Part shown: positions 8,993-17,997 of the stretch, one piece after another | Numbering within the stretch: the stretch's first letter is position 1 | How the letters are laid out: each line of letters opens with the position of its first letter | Assembly (NCBI GenBank): GCA_002362385.1 | Contig: DEUB01000069.1 | Location: 1-48,969, forward strand | Reading direction: 5' to 3' | Origin: Lachnospiraceae bacterium UBA3273 | Lineage (GTDB): Bacteria > Bacillota > Clostridia > Lachnospirales > Lachnospiraceae | Length of the DNA: 48,969 bases | Translations under genes and position numbers: made by a program | The notes under the pieces: model-generated | What the model was told of the DNA's origin: nothing | Databases searched by the model: none | What the model saw: only the letters and a program-made list of their open reading frames with translations

Positions 8993-9175
8993 ATGAATTA
9001 TCAGGTGGGAGACCTTGTGACACTGAAAAAGCCTCATCCCTGCGGCAGCAGGCAGTGGGAGATTTTGCGTGTGGGAGCGGATTTCCGTCTGAAATGCTGC
9101 GGATGCGGGCACCAGATCATGATCGCAAGGAAGCTGGTAGAGAAAAACACAAAAGAAATACAGAAAAAACCTTGA
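8993..9175 (+). CDS. DUF951 family protein
   Basis: A 60-aa basic protein matching the DUF951 family of Firmicutes: YQVGDLVTLKKPHPCGSRQW, then LKCCGCGHQIMIARKLVEK. Three conserved cysteines and a KPHPCG motif are present. In many Firmicutes this gene sits near rpsF-ssb-rpsR or a mechanosensitive channel gene, and its function is unknown. It lies upstream of rpsF here as well. The rpsF promoter overlaps its last codons. The ATG follows GAAAGGAGCATTGAG. Confidence 0.85.
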   Translation: MNYQVGDLVTLKKPHPCGSRQWEILRVGADFRLKCCGCGHQIMIARKLVEKNTKEIQKKP

Positions 9176-9200
9176 AAAATGTGGAAAATCATGCTATCAT
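9172..9200 (+). promoter_or_regulatory. Promoter of rpsF-ssb-rpsR
   Basis: TTGAAA (9172-9177), a 17-bp spacer and TATCAT (9195-9200), overlapping the stop codon of the DUF951 gene. The leader of about 70 nt contains a stem, GCTCCTTA (9227-9234) with TAAGGGGC (9242-9249). Confidence 0.7.
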
Positions 9201-9275
9201 ATCCTTCTGTGATATATTTTATCCTTGCTCCTTACTTTAGATAAGGGGCCAGAGACCAAAAGGAGGTAACGTAGC

Positions 9276-9566
9276 ATGAACAAATATGAATTAGCCGTTG
9301 TTGTCAGTGCTAAGATCGAAGACGATGAAAGAGCTGCTACTATTGAAAAAGTAAAAGCTTATATCGAGAGATTCGGTGGAACAGTTACGAACGTTGATGA
9401 ATGGGGCAAGAAGAGACTTGCTTATGACATTCAGAAAATGAAAGAAGCTTTCTACTACTTCATCCAGTTCGATGCTGAGGCATCTGTTCCTTACGAAATT
9501 GAAAATCGCGTTCGTATCATGGAAAATGTCATCAGATATTTATGCGTAAGACAAGACGAGGCATAA
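9276..9566 (+). CDS. rpsF: 30S ribosomal protein bS6
   Basis: 96 aa, full length for bS6, which pairs with bS18 on the platform of the 30S subunit. It begins MNKYELAVVVSAKIEDDERA and contains the conserved VDEWGKKRLAYDIQK and the C-terminal ENRVRIMENVIRYLCVR. AAGGAGGTAACGTAGC precedes the ATG. It is first in the conserved operon with ssb (19 nt later) and rpsR. Confidence 0.97.
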   Translation: MNKYELAVVVSAKIEDDERAATIEKVKAYIERFGGTVTNVDEWGKKRLAYDIQKMKEAFYYFIQFDAEASVPYEIENRVRIMENVIRYLCVRQDEA

Positions 9567-9585
9567 TAGAAAGTAGGAAATAAAG

Positions 9586-10023
9586 ATGAATAAAGTAATT
9601 CTAATGGGACGCTTAACAAGAGATCCGGAAGTAAGGTATTCACAAGGGGCCAGCCAGACTGCGGTAGCACGTTTTTCTATTGCGGTGGACAGGCGTTTCA
9701 AGCGCGAAGGCGAGCCGGATGCAGATTTCTTTAACTGTACTGCTTTTGGAAAGCAGGCGGAATTTATTGAGCGCTATATGCGTAAGGGTATCAAGGTTGT
9801 TGTGTGCGGAAGGGTACAGAACGATAATTATACCAACAAAGAAGGGCAGATGGTCTACAGCGTGCGCATCATGGTGGACGAGATCGAATTTGCAGAGAGC
9901 AAATCCAGCCAGCAGGGCGGCGATAACGGCGGTTATGTGCCGATGCAGAATACAGCTCCTGTTGCGGCAGGCGAAGGCTTTATGAATATTCCCGATGGGA
10001 TCGAAGAATTGCCGTTCAATTAG
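9586..10023 (+). CDS. ssb: Single-stranded DNA-binding protein
   Basis: 145 aa. An N-terminal OB fold (MNKVILMGRLTRDPEVRYSQG; RFSIAVDRRF; FFNCTAFGKQAEFIERYMRKG) is followed by a short flexible linker and the acidic tip IPDGIEELPFN, which recruits partner proteins such as PriA and RecO. It binds single-stranded DNA as a tetramer during replication and repair. It is sandwiched between rpsF and rpsR, as in Bacillus. Confidence 0.97.
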   Translation: MNKVILMGRLTRDPEVRYSQGASQTAVARFSIAVDRRFKREGEPDADFFNCTAFGKQAEFIERYMRKGIKVVVCGRVQNDNYTNKEGQMVYSVRIMVDEIEFAESKSSQQGGDNGGYVPMQNTAPVAAGEGFMNIPDGIEELPFN

Positions 10024-10050
10024 AAACCGATTAAGAATGGAGGCAATGAC

Positions 10051-10314
10051 ATGGCTTTTAATAAGACAGAAAAATCCGATTCTCCTATGAAGAGAAGAGG
10101 CGGAGTCCGTAGAAGAAAAAAAGTATGTGTATTCTGTGGAAAAGATAATGTTATCGATTACAAAGATACCGCTAAATTAAAAAGATACGTATCTGAAAGA
10201 GGAAAGATCCTTCCCAGAAGAATCACAGGAAACTGTGCAAAACATCAGAGGGCTTTGACGGTAGCGATCAAACGCGCGCGTCATATTGCACTGATGCCTT
10301 ATGTACAGGACTAA
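10051..10314 (+). CDS. rpsR: 30S ribosomal protein bS18
   Basis: 87 aa, basic. It shows the family pattern KRRGGVRRRKKVCVFCGKD, IDYKDTAKLKRYVSERGKILPRRITGNCAKHQR and KRARHIALMPY. The N-terminus keeps CVFC plus the later Cys-His pair (NCAKH), that is, the zinc-binding C+ form of bS18. It is last in the rpsF operon, with a terminator 70 nt downstream. Confidence 0.97.
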   Translation: MAFNKTEKSDSPMKRRGGVRRRKKVCVFCGKDNVIDYKDTAKLKRYVSERGKILPRRITGNCAKHQRALTVAIKRARHIALMPYVQD

Positions 10315-10382
10315 GCTTTTATCCGCGGATAAGATTTTACGGATGAAACCATGGATCAGTAAAATAATGTAATGGATCAAAG

Positions 10383-10414
10383 ACCGGCTATTTGAAAGAG
10401 TAGCCGGTTTCTTT
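10383..10414 (+). terminator. Terminator of rpsF-ssb-rpsR
   Basis: ACCGGCTA (10383-10390) pairs with TAGCCGGT (10401-10408), then TTCTTT. Confidence 0.88.
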
Positions 10415-10537
10415 ATAATAGATAAAGTCATAGAGACACGAGATTTTATCAAAGCTGATGCGATCCGGGTAAGGTATCCGATAAAATCCGGGTGTGGTAT
10501 GCGGGAAAAGAAAGAGGAATTTGAAAGGAAGACGGGG

Positions 10538-12289
10538 ATGAAAAGAGGAAGTATAAGAAAATTAAGGAAAGAAATCCGGATATTATCGGCGGCGGTTTTG
10601 ATCGCATTTCTGATGGCGGGATGCAGCGGTAAAAGCGGAGCGAAAGATGAGATAGAGAATAAGGATGAGCCGGGGCAGACGGAAGAGACCCCGCAGAATG
10701 AGGAGCCCGTGCAGGAAAAAGAGGCCGACAGAGCGGAGACGCTTTTGCAATATGCGGCAGGGCTTGAGGCCTGCGATCTTTCGGGGACGCAGCTTGTTTA
10801 TGAAGAGCAAAGTCCCGGGGAAGACAGCGATTACGTATTGTATATGACTCAGGGCTTAAAGGGGCTTCCCGAGAAAAAGGAAGGATATCTTGATACGGCA
10901 ATCCTGGACCTTGATGGGGATGGGGAGGAAGAGCTTTTGGCATTCCGCCTGCAGGAGGGAAGTGAAGCGTACTGGATCAAGGCGGCGGTATATGAATACC
11001 GGGATGGACAGGTTGTTGAATCGGCGGTATGGGATTTTCCTGATTACGTAATAGGCCCCCATTGTGACGGCGGAGAGATCCGCTTTTTGCTAAAGGATGG
11101 CAAGTATATCTGCATGGACAGCTGGCAGTGCACCTTTATATCAGCGGACGGAGTGAGTATTGTGCTGAATGCCTGCTGTTATGATGGAACAGATTTTATA
11201 GAGACTGCTGAGTTCGCTTTTGGGGGATCCGATTATTATGAATTGGGAAAAGCGGAAACGGGGCTTATAAGGCAGCTTGAGCTTATGGGATTTGACAAGA
11301 CGGCTGCGGCAGTCTATGACAGGGATATGTTTTATTTCTATGCGGCGGATGAAGGCGTGGAACCACTTTTTAAAATCAGCATTATCAATAGTAATGCAAC
11401 AGGAGAAACAAGCTGGGACGAAAAGCCGACTGCCGTGATCCGGCAGATCAACGCCGGACCGGTAGAGGAAGAATTTCTATTGCCGGAGAGCAACAGCCGT
11501 ATCCTGGAAGTAAAGGAGCTTTCGGGAATGACAAAGGCAGAACTCCGTATTGCGCGCAATGAGATTTATGCCAGATACGGCTGGCAGTTTGAAAGCGAAG
11601 AACTTGCAGATTATTTTGAAGGGAAGGCATGGTACGTGCCCGGCGAAAATGTGGATGATACCATTCTTTCCGATGTGGAGCGTGCAAATATTAAGCTGAT
11701 CTCAGAAGCGGAACAAACGGCGCCGGGAACGGCGGAAACACCCCTGGAATCAGATATGGGGATAGAGGGCGGAACTGCATTGACATCATTGGAACTGGGG
11801 GAAATGTCAGAGTTTTTACGGAAAAAGGATTCTTATGGGTTTCTGCAGAGCTTTTATCAGGATGTACGGGATGTGGAACTGGGAGAAGTGTTTTACGTTG
11901 GTGCGGGTTTGGACAGGGTAAATTCGGAGGATGTGAGGAACAGTTATCTGAAAGCTGTCGGAAAATCGGAGTTTGATACGGACTTCATTGCATTAAGGGA
12001 ATCGGATATTGATGCGCTGCTTAGGAAAAGAACCGGTTATGGGCTTTCCGATATGAGCAATCCTCTCTCGTGGACATATCTAAAGGAAGAAAAAGTTTAT
12101 TGTATGGAAGCGGGGGATACCAATTATATGGAGGTTTCTGTCATCGATGGGATGAAAACGGATGACGGAATATATTATATTCTATATGAAAATCCTTTTC
12201 TGGAATATACGGATGAAAATACCGACTGCGTGGTAACCTTGAAAAAACAGGGGGATGAGTATCAATTTGTTTCTAATAAAAGGCAGTAA
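10538..12289 (+). CDS. YARHG-domain lipoprotein
   Basis: A 583-aa secreted lipoprotein: a basic N-terminus, a hydrophobic stretch and the lipobox LMAGC with Cys29, then an acidic Glu/Pro-rich linker. A middle region contains ILDLDGDGEEELLAFR, a calcium-binding FG-GAP-like Asp loop. Near residues 328-388 is a YARHG domain (MTKAELRIARNEIYARYGWQF), an extracellular module common in Clostridia and of unknown role, perhaps wall binding. The C-terminal 150 residues are not recognised. An in-frame ATG 39 nt upstream exists, but this start has AAAGGAAG at the right distance and gives a normal signal peptide. It is the first of two exported accessory proteins inserted between rpsR and gdpP. Confidence 0.82.
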   Translation: MKRGSIRKLRKEIRILSAAVLIAFLMAGCSGKSGAKDEIENKDEPGQTEETPQNEEPVQEKEADRAETLLQYAAGLEACDLSGTQLVYEEQSPGEDSDYVLYMTQGLKGLPEKKEGYLDTAILDLDGDGEEELLAFRLQEGSEAYWIKAAVYEYRDGQVVESAVWDFPDYVIGPHCDGGEIRFLLKDGKYICMDSWQCTFISADGVSIVLNACCYDGTDFIETAEFAFGGSDYYELGKAETGLIRQLELMGFDKTAAAVYDRDMFYFYAADEGVEPLFKISIINSNATGETSWDEKPTAVIRQINAGPVEEEFLLPESNSRILEVKELSGMTKAELRIARNEIYARYGWQFESEELADYFEGKAWYVPGENVDDTILSDVERANIKLISEAEQTAPGTAETPLESDMGIEGGTALTSLELGEMSEFLRKKDSYGFLQSFYQDVRDVELGEVFYVGAGLDRVNSEDVRNSYLKAVGKSEFDTDFIALRESDIDALLRKRTGYGLSDMSNPLSWTYLKEEKVYCMEAGDTNYMEVSVIDGMKTDDGIYYILYENPFLEYTDENTDCVVTLKKQGDEYQFVSNKRQ

Positions 12290-12322
12290 TCCCCGTTCTT
12301 GGATATTTGGCAGTTTTTCTTC

Positions 12323-12351
12323 TTGTCCCTTGGATAAATAGGGTTTATACT
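12323..12351 (+). promoter_or_regulatory. Promoter of the DUF4214-SASA esterase gene
   Basis: TTGTCC (12323-12328), a 17-bp spacer and TATACT (12346-12351), about 50 nt before the start codon. Confidence 0.65.
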
Positions 12352-12403
12352 GTTCATGGTAAAATGTGGAAAAGCTTAATAAAGAAAACAGAGGAAATCG
12401 ATC

Positions 12404-13702
12404 ATGAAAAAATTTTTATACAGAAGAAGCGTAACTGCCATGATATGGCTGGCTGTGTTATTTGCATTAAATCCTGTTTTTGCGAAAGCTGCCGCCTGCC
12501 GGGACGGAAATGAGGACATGGAAACAAAGCAGGATCCGGATGCCTTAAGCGGATACCGATACATAAATCCCGATCTGACAGCATTTCTGTCAGGCATCTA
12601 TACAAAGCTTCTGGATAGGGAGTTTGATGTGGCTGGGCTGGAATATTGGTGCAGGATCTACTTTACAAATGAAATGACGCTGGAGGAGATCATAGAGAAC
12701 GGCTTTTTACATTCAGAGGAGTTTGAATCGAAGGATTTGGATAATAAAACTTTTATCGTCAAAATGTATGAGGCCTTTTTTAACCGTGAACCGGACGAAG
12801 CAGGATTGTGCGACTGGGTCCAAAGGCTGGGAAGCGGAAAAGAAACCAGGGACAGTGTCATAAGGGGATTCGTTTATTCGGAAGAATTCAGCAAACGGAT
12901 ATTTTATATAGAAAAACCGGCAGTGGATCTGATGATCTTTATGGGACAGAGCAATATGAGCGGCGGAGGCGGTAATGCGGCGGAAGCGCCTGTATTAACG
13001 CGCGGGGCGGGATATGAATTCCGCGCAGTCACAAATACCGGCGATTTATTTGTTTTAAAAGAACCTTTTGGGGAAAATGAGAATAAAGAAGGCGGATGTG
13101 ATGACCGTTTTATTTTGAAACGTTCCGGGACATTGGTAACAGCTTTTGTCAATGCCTATTATGAAAATACAAAGACGCCGGTAATAGCGGTATCCGCATC
13201 CAGGGGAAGCACTCATATGAAGGAGTGGACCGGCGGGATAAGCCTGAAGGAGGACGCGGCAGAACGCCTGATGTGCGCCAAAAACTATCTGGAACAGAAC
13301 GGATTCGGAATCCGGCACATCTATATGGTATGGTTTCAGGGAGAAAGCGACGGGGCGGACCGGACTTCGGCAGATGCGTATAAAAGGGATTTTGAATACC
13401 TCTTTTCGTATATGCAGGGATACGGGGTCGAAAAGTGTTTTCTGATCGAAACGGGATATGATCTTCATGATCTTGAACAGGAGGATCAGGAGAAAATAGA
13501 AGGCTACCGGGCGATCATGCAGGCCCAGGAGGAAATATGCCGGGAGTCTGAGGATGTGATACTGGCATCAGCGGCGGCGCCCGGATTACAAAGCAGGGAT
13601 GATAAATGGTGTGACGGCGTACACTTTAATCAGGAATCTTTAAACAAAATAGGCCGGGAAGCGGGGCAAAGAGCGGGAGAATATACGGTAAACGGACAGT
13701 AA
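12404..13702 (+). CDS. Secreted DUF4214 plus SASA-type carbohydrate esterase
   Basis: 432 aa with a signal peptide (about residues 1-28, cleavage after FAKAAA or nearby). Two DUF4214-like units follow near residues 63-166 (YTKLLDREFDVAGLEYW and YEAFFNREPDEAGLCDW), a helical module seen in surface and S-layer-associated proteins. Residues 175-432 are a SASA/SGNH-hydrolase domain: block I serine in IFMGQSNMSGGGG, block III in VWFQGESDG and the Asp-His pair in DGVHFNQ. Such enzymes remove O-acetyl groups from sialic acid or plant polysaccharides. The catalytic residues look intact. The actual sugar is unknown. Confidence 0.83.
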   Translation: MKKFLYRRSVTAMIWLAVLFALNPVFAKAAACRDGNEDMETKQDPDALSGYRYINPDLTAFLSGIYTKLLDREFDVAGLEYWCRIYFTNEMTLEEIIENGFLHSEEFESKDLDNKTFIVKMYEAFFNREPDEAGLCDWVQRLGSGKETRDSVIRGFVYSEEFSKRIFYIEKPAVDLMIFMGQSNMSGGGGNAAEAPVLTRGAGYEFRAVTNTGDLFVLKEPFGENENKEGGCDDRFILKRSGTLVTAFVNAYYENTKTPVIAVSASRGSTHMKEWTGGISLKEDAAERLMCAKNYLEQNGFGIRHIYMVWFQGESDGADRTSADAYKRDFEYLFSYMQGYGVEKCFLIETGYDLHDLEQEDQEKIEGYRAIMQAQEEICRESEDVILASAAAPGLQSRDDKWCDGVHFNQESLNKIGREAGQRAGEYTVNGQ

Positions 13703-13737
13703 CACAGGAAATTGTAATGGTAAAAATTCTCTTTTGA

Positions 13738-13746
13738 TGTTATAAT
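13738..13746 (+). promoter_or_regulatory. Extended -10 promoter ahead of gdpP-rplI-dnaB
   Basis: TGTTATAAT is an extended -10 without a convincing -35. It lies about 60 nt before gdpP. Confidence 0.5.
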
Positions 13747-13807
13747 TAATTATATGTGTTTTTTTATCTTTTAAATATTATGAGCGATCAAAGAGGCAAT
13801 CGGATAT

Positions 13808-15859
13808 ATGAAAAAAGATTTAAAGTTTAAAGGAAGGCTGCGCCTGTATTTTCAGATGCCGGTATGGTTCGGCATTTTATTGGCGGCAACGAATGTAGCC
13901 ATATATACTGTCGATGTGACGGCGGGGATCATTTTATCCTGCTTTACCTTGTTATACCTGATCTCTTTTTTGTTTTTGGAGCATTTTAACCGTCCCATCA
14001 TTATGACGGAGTTAGTCAGCTTTGCCACCCAGTACGGGCAGATTCAGAAAAGGCTGCTCCGGGATTTGGAACTGCCCAATACGCTGCTTGATGAGAACGG
14101 ACATATTATATGGGCCAATAAGGCTTTTTTGCAGATCGTAGGGAAGGAAAAACCGGAAAATAAAGTGATTACAAGCTTTTTTTCCGCTATCACTGCAGAT
14201 AAGCTGCCCACAGGGGATGTGGATGAGACGGAAGTGGAATTTCAGCAGGGCGACAGGGATTATCATGCCAAGCTAAAGAGGATCCCTTTGGCTGAAATGG
14301 TTGAGAACAGCGATATTTTCGAGTCGGACGGAGCTTATGACGGCTGCCTGATCGCCGTTTATCTTTTTGACGAAACAGCCCTTAAGATCGCCCTCAGGGA
14401 AAATGACAACCAAAGCCTTGCAGTGGGCCTGTTATATATCGACAATTACGAAGAGGCTTTAGACAGCGTGGAAGAGGTCAGACGTTCTTTGCTGACCGCA
14501 TTGATAGAAAGAAAAGTAAACAAGTATTTTGCTTCTATCGACGGCATTGTCCGAAAGATGGAAAAGGACAAGTTTTTCTTCATCTTAAGAAAACAGTCCT
14601 TAAAAGCGCTGCTTGAAAATCGTTTTGACTTATTAGAGGATGTAAAGACTGTCAATATCGGAAATGAAATGTCGGTTACCTTGAGTATCGGCGTGGGTGT
14701 CGGAGGGCTGACCTATGGGCAGAATTATGAATATGCCAGAACCTCCATTGATCTGGCCCTAGGACGGGGCGGCGACCAGGCGGTAGTAAAGACCCAGGAG
14801 GGCGTCAGCTATTACGGCGGCAAGAGCCAGAGGGTGGAGAAAAACACCCGCGTAAAGGCACGTGTAAAGGCTCATGCTTTAAAGGAGATCATTACTTCCA
14901 AGGACAGGGTCATGGTCATGGGGCACCGGATGACGGATGCGGACAGTTTTGGAGCCGCGGTGGGAATTTACAGGATAGCCAAGGCTTTAGGGAGAAGCGC
15001 TTTTATTGTTCTTAATGATATTTCCATGTCGATCAAGCCTATGGTGGATCATTTTATCAGCCATGAGGACGAGGATGAACTGATCCTCTTAAACAGCGCC
15101 CAGGCTATGGAATATGCCGGGGCCAATACCTGTCTGGTAGTTGTGGACGTAAATAAGCCAAGCCTTACGGAATGCCCGGAGCTTTTAAAGCAGTGCCGTT
15201 CCATTGTTGTTCTGGACCACCACAGGCAGAGCGAAGAGATCATTGAGAACGCAACCCTTTCCTATATCGAGTCCTATGCTTCAAGCGCCTGTGAAATGGT
15301 AGCGGAGATCATCCAGTATGTGGAGAGCGGACTGAAATTAAAGAGCGCAGAGGCGGACTGCCTTTATGGCGGTATCGTTATCGATACCAATAACTTTATC
15401 AGCAAAGCGGGAGTCAGGACCTTTGAAGCGGCCGCCTATTTAAGGCGGAACGGGGCGGATGTTACCAGAGTGCGGAAAATGTTCCGGGACGATGTCTTTG
15501 ATTACCGGGCAAAGGCCGATGCGATCAGCAGGGCGTCTGTCTTTAGGGAGGTATTTGCCATATCCGCATGTAAAGCGGGAGAAGCCCATAATCCTACCAT
15601 CGTAGGGGCCCAGGCCGCAAATGAGCTGTTAAATATTACGGGAATCAAGGCCAGCTTTGTGCTGACGGATTATAATCAGGTAATTTATATCAGCGCACGG
15701 AGCATAGATGAAATAAATGTACAGATCATTATGGAAAAGTTGGGAGGCGGCGGTCATCTGAATGTGGCGGCGGCCCAGTTAAGGGATACATCCCTTGAAG
15801 AAGCGACTGAGCGGTTAAAGGAGACTTTGACCGTGATGCAGGAGGAAGGAGAAATCTGA
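13808..15859 (+). CDS. gdpP: Cyclic-di-AMP phosphodiesterase GdpP
   Basis: 683 aa, matching the GdpP/YybT layout: two N-terminal membrane helices (about residues 15-60), a degenerate PAS domain (LLDENGHIIWANKAFLQIVG near 95), a degenerate GGDEF domain (about 200-320, no GGDEF motif) and a DHH/DHHA1 phosphodiesterase (about 350-683). Metal-binding motifs are MVMGHRMTDADSFGA, VVVDVNKPS, VVLDHHRQ and the DHHA1 GGGGHLNVAAAQL. It hydrolyses cyclic di-AMP and so affects potassium, turgor and beta-lactam tolerance. The order gdpP-rplI-dnaB is conserved in Firmicutes; rplI starts 2 nt after its stop. Confidence 0.95.
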   Translation: MKKDLKFKGRLRLYFQMPVWFGILLAATNVAIYTVDVTAGIILSCFTLLYLISFLFLEHFNRPIIMTELVSFATQYGQIQKRLLRDLELPNTLLDENGHIIWANKAFLQIVGKEKPENKVITSFFSAITADKLPTGDVDETEVEFQQGDRDYHAKLKRIPLAEMVENSDIFESDGAYDGCLIAVYLFDETALKIALRENDNQSLAVGLLYIDNYEEALDSVEEVRRSLLTALIERKVNKYFASIDGIVRKMEKDKFFFILRKQSLKALLENRFDLLEDVKTVNIGNEMSVTLSIGVGVGGLTYGQNYEYARTSIDLALGRGGDQAVVKTQEGVSYYGGKSQRVEKNTRVKARVKAHALKEIITSKDRVMVMGHRMTDADSFGAAVGIYRIAKALGRSAFIVLNDISMSIKPMVDHFISHEDEDELILLNSAQAMEYAGANTCLVVVDVNKPSLTECPELLKQCRSIVVLDHHRQSEEIIENATLSYIESYASSACEMVAEIIQYVESGLKLKSAEADCLYGGIVIDTNNFISKAGVRTFEAAAYLRRNGADVTRVRKMFRDDVFDYRAKADAISRASVFREVFAISACKAGEAHNPTIVGAQAANELLNITGIKASFVLTDYNQVIYISARSIDEINVQIIMEKLGGGGHLNVAAAQLRDTSLEEATERLKETLTVMQEEGEI

Positions 15860-15861
15860 TT

Positions 15862-16308
15862 ATGAAAGTAATTTTATTGGAAGATGTGAAATCTTTGGGA
15901 AAGAAGGGCGAACTGGTCAATATCAACGACGGATACGCCAGAAATTTTATCCTGCCCAAAAAGCTGGGAATTGAAGCGACACCCAAGAATTTAAACGACC
16001 TGAAGTTAAAAAAAGCCAACGATGATAAGGTGGCGGCGCAGCTCTTACAGGAGGCAAAGGATTTTGCGGCCAAAATGGAGGAGCAGAGCGTTACCGTTAA
16101 GATGAAGGCGGGAGAAGGCGGAAGGGCTTTTGGCTCTGTTTCTACCAAGGAGATCGCGGCAGCATATAAAGACCAGTACAAAAAGGAAATTGACAAGAAA
16201 AAGATCGTACTTCCGGAGGCCCTTAAAAATTTCGGAACTTATGAGGTAAAGGTAAAGCTGCATCCTAAGGTCAGCGGAGTGCTGAGGGTAAAGATAGAGG
16301 AAGCATAG
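15862..16308 (+). CDS. rplI: 50S ribosomal protein bL9
   Basis: 148 aa, full length. The N-terminal domain reads MKVILLEDVKSLGKKGELVN and DGYARNFILPKKLGIEAT, a long connecting helix follows, and the C-terminal domain contains FGSVSTKEIA. It binds near the L1 stalk base of the 50S subunit. It is translationally tied to gdpP by GGAGGAAGGAG near the end of that gene. Confidence 0.97.
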   Translation: MKVILLEDVKSLGKKGELVNINDGYARNFILPKKLGIEATPKNLNDLKLKKANDDKVAAQLLQEAKDFAAKMEEQSVTVKMKAGEGGRAFGSVSTKEIAAAYKDQYKKEIDKKKIVLPEALKNFGTYEVKVKLHPKVSGVLRVKIEEA

Positions 16309-16343
16309 AAACGGATAAAGTATCGGAAAAGAGTTAAATTTTT

Positions 16344-17708
16344 ATGGCAGCGGAAGAACAGGTAATCAAAAGAATAATGCCTCACAGCGTAGAGGCGGAG
16401 CAGTCTGTGATCGGTTCCATGATGATAGACAGGGATGCGATCATTACGGCGTCGGAAATGTTGCTGCCGGAGGATTTTTACGGGAAGCAGTTTGGGACGC
16501 TTTTTGAGGCCATTGTGGAGCTTCAGGAAAGCGACGGAGTGGTCGATGTGGTAACCCTTCAGGATAAACTCAACGAAAAGGGCGTTCCCATGGAAATCAA
16601 CAATATGGAATATCTGGGTAATCTGGTTGCGGCAGTGCCCACGTCGGCCAATATCAGGCAGTATTGTCAGATCGTATCGGAAAAGGCTCTTCTTCGTAAA
16701 TTAATCAGGCTAAATGAGGATATTGCCAATTCCTGTTATGCTGGCAGGGAAGAGACGGATGTGATCCTGGAAGAGACGGAGAAAAAAATCTTTTCCCTGG
16801 TGCAGAAACGAAATTCCAGAGACTATATTCCCATCAGGGATATCGTCATGGAAGCCATGAACAAAATTGAAAAGGCTTCCCAGACCAGCGGGGCGGTCAC
16901 GGGGATTCCCACAGGCTTTTTGGATCTGGATTATAAGCTTGCAGGTTTACAGCCTTCGGACCTGGTGTTGGTGGCGGCAAGGCCTTCTATGGGCAAGACG
17001 GCTTTTGTATTAAATATCGCCCAATATGTGGCGTTTAAACAAAATCTTACGGTTGCGATCTTCAGTCTGGAAATGTCCGAGGTCCAGCTGGTAAACCGTC
17101 TGTTTTCCCTGGAATCCAATGTGAATTCGGGAAATATTAGGACGGGTAACCTCTCCGATGACGACTGGGATAAGCTGATCGAAACGGCAGGCGTAGTGGG
17201 AAATTCCAACCTGATCATTGACGCCACTCCCGGTATCAGTATTTCGGAGCTGCGCAGCAAGTGCAGAAAATACAAAATGGAAAAGGACTTAAAGCTGATC
17301 ATCATCGACTACCTGCAGCTGATGAGCGGCAGCGGCCGTTCGGCGTCGGAGTCCAGACAGCAGGAAATTTCCGAGATTTCCCGTTCCTTAAAGGCTCTGG
17401 CAAGGGAATTAAACGTGCCGGTAGTCGCGTTGTCACAGCTTAGCCGTGCGGTAGAGCAGAGACCGGATAAACGCCCCATGCTTTCGGACTTGAGGGAATC
17501 CGGCGCAATAGAGCAGGATGCGGACGTGGTCATGTTTATTTACAGGGATGATTATTATAACAAAGATACCCAGGAAATGGGCGTTGCAGAGATTAATATT
17601 GCAAAGCAGAGAAACGGTCCTATCGGCGTGGTAAAGCTGGCATGGCTGCCTGATTATACCAAGTTTGCAAACCTGGAAAGACAGAGCGGATATCGGAGCG
17701 AAGGATAG
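16344..17708 (+). CDS. dnaB: Replicative DNA helicase DnaB
   Basis: 454 aa. The N-terminal helical domain (PHSVEAEQSVIGSMMIDRDA) is followed by a RecA-like ATPase: Walker A ARPSMGKTAFVLN near residues 211-223, IFSLEMS, Walker B LIIIDYLQLM and ALSQLSRAVEQRPDKRPMLSDLRESGAIEQDADVV. It is the hexameric helicase that unwinds the fork (called dnaC in B. subtilis). It ends the gdpP-rplI-dnaB operon and abuts a convergent small gene with a 2-nt gap. Confidence 0.97.
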   Translation: MAAEEQVIKRIMPHSVEAEQSVIGSMMIDRDAIITASEMLLPEDFYGKQFGTLFEAIVELQESDGVVDVVTLQDKLNEKGVPMEINNMEYLGNLVAAVPTSANIRQYCQIVSEKALLRKLIRLNEDIANSCYAGREETDVILEETEKKIFSLVQKRNSRDYIPIRDIVMEAMNKIEKASQTSGAVTGIPTGFLDLDYKLAGLQPSDLVLVAARPSMGKTAFVLNIAQYVAFKQNLTVAIFSLEMSEVQLVNRLFSLESNVNSGNIRTGNLSDDDWDKLIETAGVVGNSNLIIDATPGISISELRSKCRKYKMEKDLKLIIIDYLQLMSGSGRSASESRQQEISEISRSLKALARELNVPVVALSQLSRAVEQRPDKRPMLSDLRESGAIEQDADVVMFIYRDDYYNKDTQEMGVAEINIAKQRNGPIGVVKLAWLPDYTKFANLERQSGYRSEG

Positions 17709-17710
17709 GC

Positions 17711-17908
17711 TTATTCTCCGCTCTTCCACTTTTTGTAAGTATAGATAAGCTGCCAGATCAGGGTAATCGTAACAACTGTTATGGCAGCTATGGCATAGTG
17801 CGGGCGGAGAAAGATATGAAAAGCGATACATAATATGATGGAAAAAGGCGTAATGATGAGCGTTCTTATGAACTTCTCTTTGTAGTTTAATTCGTTCCAT
17901 TGTTTCAT
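17711..17908 (-). CDS. Small two-helix membrane protein, unknown
   Basis: 65 aa. Two hydrophobic helices (about residues 15-33 and 38-56), a charged N-terminus (MKQWNELNYKEKFIR) and a basic tail (YKKWKSGE). AAAGGAGT at a good distance before ATG supports translation. No family recognised. It lies just behind the ferredoxin terminator and may be expressed by read-through. It is convergent with dnaB. Confidence 0.65.
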   Translation of the reverse strand: MKQWNELNYKEKFIRTLIITPFSIILCIAFHIFLRPHYAIAAITVVTITLIWQLIYTYKKWKSGE

Positions 17909-17940
17909 AGTAAAAATACTCCTTTGTAAGATCTTTTAAT

Positions 17941-17985
17941 AAAAAAGCCGTGCATTGAAATGAAGATTCTTTCATGCACGGCTTT
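17941..17985 (-). terminator. Terminator of the ferredoxin gene
   Basis: On the minus strand AAAGCCGTGCATGAAA pairs with TTTCAATGCACGGCTTT (one bulge), followed by a further T-run at 17946-17941. It lies 13 nt past the ferredoxin stop. Confidence 0.85.
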
Positions 17986-17997
17986 CATATTTGTTGA

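Noticed and set aside
9207..9275. S6:S18 autoregulatory leader in front of rpsF
   Set aside because: A stem is present (9227-9249), but the CCG-type loop motif known for that element was not found.
10499..10537. Longer N-terminus for the YARHG lipoprotein
   Set aside because: It would bury the signal peptide behind a charged stretch. The inner ATG has a better ribosome binding site and a normal lipobox distance.
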